This document shows positions 6,924 through 10,125 of a stretch of 10,125 nt of DNA, in pieces (position 1 is the stretch's first letter; every line of letters starts with the position of its first letter). This stretch comes from Candidatus Aminicenantota bacterium (GTDB lineage: Bacteria > Acidobacteriota > Aminicenantia > UBA2199). Below the pieces are notes generated by a model. It had not been told where the DNA came from and searched no databases. It worked only from the letters and a program-made list of their open reading frames with translations. A program made the translations under genes and the position numbers. The stretch is from NCBI GenBank assembly GCA_029939015.1, contig JAOZTV010000092.1:1-10125 (forward strand). Direction: 5' to 3'.

Positions 6924-7415
6924 TTATTTTTTATTTAAATTAAGCTCTTTTGGTAAATTTAATACTTTTGCAAAGTCAAGTAAAAGGTCAATAGTTTGCA
7001 ATACTTCCTGACTTCTTGCTTTTTTGATAATTTTAAATATTGATACTTTATCTCTTTTCTTGAAAATCCCTGCTTTCTCAAATTCTTCAAATTTATCAAC
7101 TGTTTCGTCAAACATATCTTTTGCAAGTGGAGCTACATCTTCAAATAATTCAACAAAACTTTGTAATTGCGATATAAGCATATTGAAATTTTTTGTGTTC
7201 CTTAATAAATTTTTAATTAAATCAACAAAATCTTCACTTCTAAAGCTAAAATCAACTTCTGATAGGAATTTTATTACTTCACTAAAAGCATCGTTTGTAA
7301 ATAAAACCAAATCTTCTTTTAATTCATCAATAGGTTGTAGCCTTGCAGTTAGACTTGTAACCTGCTCAGTTAAAAAATCTATTTTCCTATTAAGTTCTTT
7401 TATTTCGTTTTCCAT
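6924..7415 (-). CDS. DUF1641-family protein, probable SQR partner
   Basis: A 163-aa acidic, almost wholly helical protein. The first 25 residues look like a coiled coil (ELNRKIDFLTEQVTSLTARL). The body has a repeated amphipathic pattern (NDAFSEVIKFLSEVD, EDFVDLIKNLLRN, ISQLQSFVELFEDVAPLAKDMFD) and a C-terminal SQEVLQTIDLLLDFAKVL stretch. This resembles DUF1641 proteins, a family of unknown biochemical role known for lying beside sulfide:quinone oxidoreductase-like flavoproteins and some formate dehydrogenases. Here it follows the flavoprotein gene by 11 bp. There are no cysteines and no membrane helix, so a structural or membrane-docking role for the flavoprotein is more likely than catalysis; this is inference. 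Ribosome binding is probably by the weak GGGAAAA before the ATG, with coupling to the upstream gene. Confidence 0.72.
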   Translation of the reverse strand: MENEIKELNRKIDFLTEQVTSLTARLQPIDELKEDLVLFTNDAFSEVIKFLSEVDFSFRSEDFVDLIKNLLRNTKNFNMLISQLQSFVELFEDVAPLAKDMFDETVDKFEEFEKAGIFKKRDKVSIFKIIKKARSQEVLQTIDLLLDFAKVLNLPKELNLNKK

Positions 7416-7426
7416 AATTTTCCCAT

Positions 7427-8659
7427 TTATAATTTTAATTTCCCAGCCATACTCATCTGAGATTCAAGTGGAAGCTCTGCTCCTCTCATCAAGAGGTTCC
7501 AATAAACCCATCTAAATGTCATTTTTCCCCAATGATTCATTTTTGTTTCTTCAAGTAAAGAAAAAGGACCAACGCCTGGAACTGGAAATTTACCTGGTAG
7601 AGGCTCAGTATCATAATTAAAATCAATTAAAATACCCTTACCAAAACCTGATTCAATAAAGCAATTTGCATGACCATCAAAGTCAGCATGCAATTCTTTG
7701 CCATCAATAGCCCTTGCAAGATTTTCTGCAAGTACATCAACTTGAAAATGTGCAACTGAACCTGCCTTTGAACTTGGGAGATTTGTAGCATCACCAAGTA
7801 CAAAAATATTTTCTTTTACTTTTGACTGTAAAGTATGTTTATCAGTTGGAACGAAATTCAGATCATCACCAAAGCCTGACTTTTCAATGATTCCAGCACC
7901 CATATTTGTAGGTACTTCAACAAGTAAATCATAGTTTACATCTGTACCTTCATAGGATTTAATTATATTTTTTTCTGTGTCAACAGATTCTACATTGAAA
8001 TCAGGGACAATCTTTATGTTTTTACGATCAACAATGTCACCAAGATATTTTGATGCAATAGGTTTTGTAAACGCACCATCAAGAGGAGTTACAAACTCAA
8101 TTTCTACCTTATCTCGAATTCCCTGTTCTGTAAACCACCAATCTGCAAGAAAAATAAATTCGAGAGGAGCAACCGGACATTTAATAGGCATTTCAGCAAT
8201 ATTAAGAACCATTTTGCCACCTTTCCAGTACCTTAGGAATTTACTAAGCCCTACAGCACCCTCAACAGTATAAAAATCAAATACATTTTTTTTCCATCCC
8301 GGACCAGTTAATCCTTCAACTTCTTCTGGAGCAATTCTTGTACCAGTTGCAATAACAAGAAAATCATATTTTATCTTTGTATTGTCAGATAGTACAACCT
8401 GATTATTATCAGGCTCAATTACTTCAACCTTTGATTGAATATACTTAATTGAATTAGGTATATAATCTCTTCTAGGTTTCTTAACCATCTTCTCGGTATA
8501 AATTCCAAATGGAATAAATAAAAAGCCCGGTTGATAATAATGTATCTCGTGTGGATCAATTATTGTAATTGAACATTCATCAATTAAATGTGTTTTTGCA
8601 AGTTTGTTAACAAGCATTGTTCCGGCAGCACCGGCTCCTACAACAACTATTTTCTTCAT
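7427..8659 (-). CDS. Sulfide:quinone oxidoreductase-like flavoprotein
   Basis: A 410-aa FAD-dependent pyridine-nucleotide-disulfide-type oxidoreductase, typical in length for SQR. The N-terminal dinucleotide fold has VVGAGAAG (6-13) and the Asp35 end of the second strand. ATGTR (104-108) and the late LGDATNLPSSKAGS (288-301) complete the FAD site. Cys161 (KCPVAP) and Cys333 (ANCFIESG) match the two redox cysteines of SQR that hold the polysulfide. The extra cysteine near residue 125-130 that some SQRs use for a covalent FAD link is absent; the only other cysteine is Cys29. The C-terminal HWGKMTFRWVYWNLLMRG (376-393) is an aromatic amphipathic segment like those that dock SQR in the membrane. 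The predicted reaction is sulfide oxidation to polysulfide or sulfur with quinone reduction. As first gene of the operon it has an AGGAGAT Shine-Dalgarno sequence 8 nt from the ATG. Other SQR/FCSD-superfamily activities cannot be excluded. Confidence 0.85.
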   Translation of the reverse strand: MKKIVVVGAGAAGTMLVNKLAKTHLIDECSITIIDPHEIHYYQPGFLFIPFGIYTEKMVKKPRRDYIPNSIKYIQSKVEVIEPDNNQVVLSDNTKIKYDFLVIATGTRIAPEEVEGLTGPGWKKNVFDFYTVEGAVGLSKFLRYWKGGKMVLNIAEMPIKCPVAPLEFIFLADWWFTEQGIRDKVEIEFVTPLDGAFTKPIASKYLGDIVDRKNIKIVPDFNVESVDTEKNIIKSYEGTDVNYDLLVEVPTNMGAGIIEKSGFGDDLNFVPTDKHTLQSKVKENIFVLGDATNLPSSKAGSVAHFQVDVLAENLARAIDGKELHADFDGHANCFIESGFGKGILIDFNYDTEPLPGKFPVPGVGPFSLLEETKMNHWGKMTFRWVYWNLLMRGAELPLESQMSMAGKLKL

Positions 8660-8665
8660 AATTTC

Positions 8666-8672
8666 ATCTCCT
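8666..8672 (-). promoter_or_regulatory. Shine-Dalgarno sequence of the sqr-like gene
   Basis: AGGAGAT on the minus strand, with 8 nt between its last G and the ATG at 8659. It fixes that start and contrasts with the absence of any Shine-Dalgarno sequence before the divergent LysR gene. Confidence 0.8.
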
Positions 8673-8680
8673 ATATTTGC

Positions 8681-8699
8681 ATATCTATAAAACTGATAT
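8681..8699. promoter_or_regulatory. Candidate LysR-type operator (ATATC-N9-GATAT)
   Basis: A perfect interrupted inverted repeat, ATATC (8681-8685) and GATAT (8695-8699), separated by 9 bp. It contains the ATC-N9-GAT (T-N11-A) pattern of LysR-family operators. It covers the predicted transcription start of the sulfur operon (about 8698), where a bound regulator would be expected to repress or tune initiation. The divergent LysR gene is the obvious candidate to bind it, by inference from position only. Confidence 0.5.
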
Positions 8700-8704
8700 T
8701 AAAC

Positions 8705-8733
8705 AGTATAAATTATCTATAATATAAAGTCAA
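8705..8733 (-). promoter_or_regulatory. Promoter of the sulfur operon
   Basis: Minus-strand TTGACT (8728-8733), a 17-nt spacer and TATACT (8705-8710). Transcription should start near 8698, giving a leader of about 39 nt that carries the Shine-Dalgarno sequence. It lies back to back with the LysR promoter; the two -35 boxes are 14 bp apart. Confidence 0.7.
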
Positions 8734-8747
8734 GCTTTTTTGTTAAA

Positions 8748-8776
8748 TTGTTAAATTAAAAAATATATGATATTAT
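8748..8776 (+). promoter_or_regulatory. Predicted leaderless promoter for the LysR gene
   Basis: TTGTTA (8748-8753), a 17-nt spacer and TATTAT (8771-8776). The ATG at 8783 is 7 nt beyond the -10 box, where +1 is expected. The intervening bases alternate T and A, with no Shine-Dalgarno sequence. The boxes match consensus less well than at the other promoters. Confidence 0.55.
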
Positions 8777-8791
8777 ATATATATGATATTA
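8765..8791. repeat. 11-bp direct repeat spanning the LysR promoter and start codon
   Basis: ATATGATATTA occurs at 8765-8775 and again at 8781-8791, 16 bp apart start to start. The first copy covers most of the -10 box and the second contains the start codon. The TGATATT core also occurs in the operator at 8694-8700. It may be a set of regulator half-sites, or chance in a TA-rich region. Confidence 0.45.
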
Positions 8792-9703
8792 GATAAAAAA
8801 ATAAAAGTATTTATAAGTATAGTAGAAAGTGGAAGTTTTTCTGAAGCAGCAAGGGTTTTAACGATAAGCCAATCAGTAATAAGTTTTCATGTAGATTCTT
8901 TAGAAAAAGAGTTAGGCGTTATCCTCTTCAAAAGACAGGGAAGAACTATTGAGATAACCGATATTGGTAAAAGTTTCTATGAAAAATTAAAAATCATAAA
9001 TTGTGATATCAAAAAACTAGAAAATAATCTTTCTCTATATACTAAAGAAATCTCCAAAAAAATATTTTTAGCAGGAAATTCTCTAACCTGTGCTTTTACT
9101 TTACCAATTGCACTATCTGTATTTCAAAAAGAAAATCCAAATACAATATATAGTTATAATTATAAAAGTCAGGAAACTATTGTTGATGACCTTTTGAATG
9201 GGAGAGATGATCTTGCTTTTGTCGGTAATAAAATTATTAATAAAAAAATAAGTAATAGTGAGTGTTTTAAAGACGAAATTATTTTGGTTACAAAAAATAA
9301 TGACAAAATGACAGACTTAAATTTAGAAGAATTAAAAAATTTGCCTCTAGTTTGGATTAAAGGTGATATTGGTCTTGAATTGACATTAAAAAAAGAATTA
9401 CAAAAAGTTGGAATACCACTAAATAATTTGAATATTTTTATGGAAGTAGAAGATCTGGCTGTAGCAAAGAGTCTAGTACGTAACGGAGTAGCATCTGTTT
9501 TTCTACCAAAATTAACAATTTACGATGAACTAAAATATAATAAATTTAAAGAAATTAAGGTATCCGGACTAACAATAAATAGAACTACCTATCATGCATA
9601 TTTAAAAGATAAAAAGCATAGACCAGTATTTAAAAAATTCCTTGATTTTATAAAGGATGATGACTGGAAAGAAAATTTCAAAAAGAATTTCACTATAAAA
9701 TAA
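8783..9703 (+). CDS. LysR-family transcriptional regulator
   Basis: A 306-aa regulator of normal LysR length. The winged helix-turn-helix (1-62) shows FISIVESGSFSEAARVLTIS, QSVISFHVDSLEKELGVILF and the RTIEITDIGKSF wing. A linker helix (about 65-90) leads to a periplasmic-binding-protein-like effector domain (about 93-300), with DDLLNGRDDLAFVG (135-148), EIILVT (165-170), LPLVWIKG and the VAKSLVRNGVASVFLP segment. It is divergent from the sqr-like gene across 123 bp that contains a LysR-type operator, so it most likely controls the sulfur operon and itself. The inducer is unknown; sulfide, polysulfide or a sulfur metabolite is a reasonable guess. The start at 8783 is favoured because the homologous HTH begins at once and a promoter lies 7 nt upstream. 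The next upstream ATG (8767) is in another frame and stops after nine codons. Confidence 0.9.
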   Translation: MILDKKIKVFISIVESGSFSEAARVLTISQSVISFHVDSLEKELGVILFKRQGRTIEITDIGKSFYEKLKIINCDIKKLENNLSLYTKEISKKIFLAGNSLTCAFTLPIALSVFQKENPNTIYSYNYKSQETIVDDLLNGRDDLAFVGNKIINKKISNSECFKDEIILVTKNNDKMTDLNLEELKNLPLVWIKGDIGLELTLKKELQKVGIPLNNLNIFMEVEDLAVAKSLVRNGVASVFLPKLTIYDELKYNKFKEIKVSGLTINRTTYHAYLKDKKHRPVFKKFLDFIKDDDWKENFKKNFTIK

Positions 9704-9751
9704 ATTACTGCTGAGATTAAGTACGTAACCATTTATTATAATTTTGTGTTT

Positions 9752-9778
9752 TTGGAAGTGAGGCTTTAGCCTCGCCAA
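9752..9778. repeat. GC-rich palindrome, REP-like
   Basis: GAGGC-TTTA-GCCTC (9760-9773) forms a perfect 5-bp GC-rich stem. It extends through a T-G wobble and a G-C pair to 9758 and 9775, and past an internal loop to TTG/CAA at the outer ends. A GAAG tetranucleotide (9755-9758) sits at its 5' foot, as in REP elements acted on by TnpA-REP (RAYT) proteins. There is no T-run after the stem, so it is not a typical terminator. Confidence 0.45.
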
Positions 9779-9805
9779 TTACTAACAAAAGATATTGCTT
9801 ATTCA

Positions 9806-9835
9806 GGGCTCAAGTCCCATTTTCAGAATGGGGGG
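9806..9835. repeat. Second GC-rich palindromic element
   Basis: CCCATT (9816-9821) and AATGGG (9827-9832) form a 6-bp stem around a 5-nt loop. An overlapping alternative pairs GGG (9806-9808) with CCC (9816-9818). Read on the minus strand, the latter is GGGACTTGAGCCC, whose CTTNAGC core resembles the palindrome at 9760-9773 and suggests a second, inverted copy of a related element. The copy is imperfect and the relation uncertain. Confidence 0.4.
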
Positions 9836-9958
9836 TACGAACTTATAGCCGGATATTATTCGATTAAAATTTAATATAATTTATCTAAATAAAATTCTAT
9901 GGTTTTAATCTAACATCATATTACTGTATTTATGTATTTATAATTTTTTAAATATTAG

Positions 9959-9987
9959 TTGACAATATTTGTTTTTATATACATAGT
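9959..9987 (+). promoter_or_regulatory. Promoter of the gene at 10007
   Basis: A perfect TTGACA (9959-9964), a 17-nt spacer and CATAGT (9982-9987, four of six consensus bases). Initiation near 9994 would leave a leader of only about 13 nt, just enough for the Shine-Dalgarno sequence. An alternative -10 is TAGTAT (9984-9989), with a 19-nt spacer. Confidence 0.5.
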
Positions 9988-9993
9988 ATAAAT

Positions 9994-10002
9994 AAAGGAG
10001 GA
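9994..10002 (+). promoter_or_regulatory. Strong Shine-Dalgarno sequence for the gene at 10007
   Basis: AAAGGAGGA, the best ribosome-binding site in the window, with 5 nt between AGGAGG and the ATG. It fixes the start of the truncated gene. Confidence 0.85.
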
Positions 10003-10006
10003 TTAA

Positions 10007-10125
10007 ATGTCTGAAAATTTTACTTTCGAAAACGAAAACATTTGTAGTTATATTAAAGGATCAATTTCAGTAATAAAACTAAAACAGAATGTTTTTAGTG
10101 AGGTTGTGGAATTAGTTAATAGCAA
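10007..10125 (+). CDS. Partial gene, 5' end only; possibly enoyl-CoA hydratase-like
   Basis: Only the first 39 codons and two bases lie in the window. The predicted protein begins MSENFTFENENICSYIKGSI and continues through SVIKLKQNVFSEVVELVNS. The pattern of a charged N-terminus, then a short strand of the form 'KGSISVIKLKQN', resembles the opening of crotonase (enoyl-CoA hydratase/isomerase) proteins, where a similar 'G-x-hydrophobic-x-I-x-L' strand precedes the first helix. This is a weak resemblance on very few residues, and a STAS-type start is another possibility. The start is well supported by a strong Shine-Dalgarno sequence and a -35 box. It lies on the same strand as the LysR gene but has its own promoter. 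Confidence 0.7.
   Translation, partial: MSENFTFENENICSYIKGSISVIKLKQNVFSEVVELVNS

Larger units (their letters stand above)
9704..10006. other. 303-bp spacer between the LysR gene and the next gene
   Basis: No convincing open reading frame or tRNA is seen. From about 9754 to 9850 the spacer is much richer in G and C than its surroundings and holds two palindromic elements, listed separately. The stretch 9850-9958 is plain A/T-rich sequence in which I see nothing. The last 50 bases hold a promoter and ribosome-binding site for the next gene. No classical terminator with a T-run follows the LysR stop. Confidence 0.6.

Noticed and set aside
7024..7515. A 163-codon open frame on the plus strand opposite the DUF1641 gene and the sqr end.
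   Set aside because: It is Ser/Asn/Phe-rich in the way antisense frames are. It has no Shine-Dalgarno sequence, and it overlaps two well-supported genes on the other strand.
8767..8796. A short upstream reading frame (ATG at 8767, nine codons) overlapping the LysR start, possibly a leader peptide.
   Set aside because: It lies upstream of the predicted transcription start and has no ribosome-binding site. It is a by-product of the 11-bp direct repeat.
9804..9820. A tRNA T-arm-like match (GGCTCAAGTCC fits GGTTCRANYCC with one mismatch).
   Set aside because: The arm would have only three paired bases. No acceptor stem, anticodon arm or D-arm can be built around it, and the CCC is better used in the CCCATT/AATGGG hairpin.

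Overview
The window is AT-rich bacterial chromosome, with most genes using A/T-ending codons. It holds ten complete genes and the first 39 codons of an eleventh. No rRNA, tRNA, phage, insertion sequence or CRISPR array was seen. The families present suggest a low-GC, probably anaerobic, Gram-negative-type bacterium with elaborate signalling, such as a spirochaete or a related candidate phylum. They are a pseudo-receiver/DUF4388 protein, a TIGR02265/DUF2378-like protein, a membrane HAMP-SpoIIE phosphatase, and a cysteine-rich MerR regulator beside an SQR/DsrC/DsrE cluster. I cannot fix the phylum from this sequence alone.

Layout. (1) 2-1599: a divergent pair, a degenerate response-regulator receiver plus DUF4388 protein (-) and a TIGR02265-like protein (+). 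(2) 1645-5555: an unrecognised 387-aa protein (-), divergent from an RsbU-like phosphatase (+), whose stop codon abuts the start of rnc (RNase III). (3) 5578-8659: a tight minus-strand sulfur operon transcribed as sqr-like flavoprotein, DUF1641 protein, DsrC/TusE-like sulfur carrier, DsrE-family protein, then the MerR regulator. A LysR regulator (8783-9703, +) is divergent from it. (4) 9704-10006: a spacer with two GC-rich palindromes, then the promoter and start of a new gene running off the window.

How the genes may work together. The operon looks like a sulfide-oxidation and persulfide-relay unit. The flavoprotein would oxidise sulfide and pass electrons to quinone, DUF1641 would be its partner, and the sulfane sulfur would move through DsrE-type and DsrC-type carriers. 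The DsrC-like protein keeps only the penultimate cysteine and has Thr where the second redox cysteine of true DsrC sits, so it resembles TusE-type carriers. Two regulators frame the unit: LysR at the head and a cysteine-rich MerR at the tail.

The most striking pattern is in the promoters. Five genes (starts at 940, 1015, 2808, 2901 and 8783) each have a near-consensus -35/-10 promoter whose -10 box ends 6-9 nt before the start codon, and none has a Shine-Dalgarno sequence. All five are predicted to be translated from leaderless mRNAs. By contrast, the sulfur operon and the gene starting at 10007 have Shine-Dalgarno sequences.
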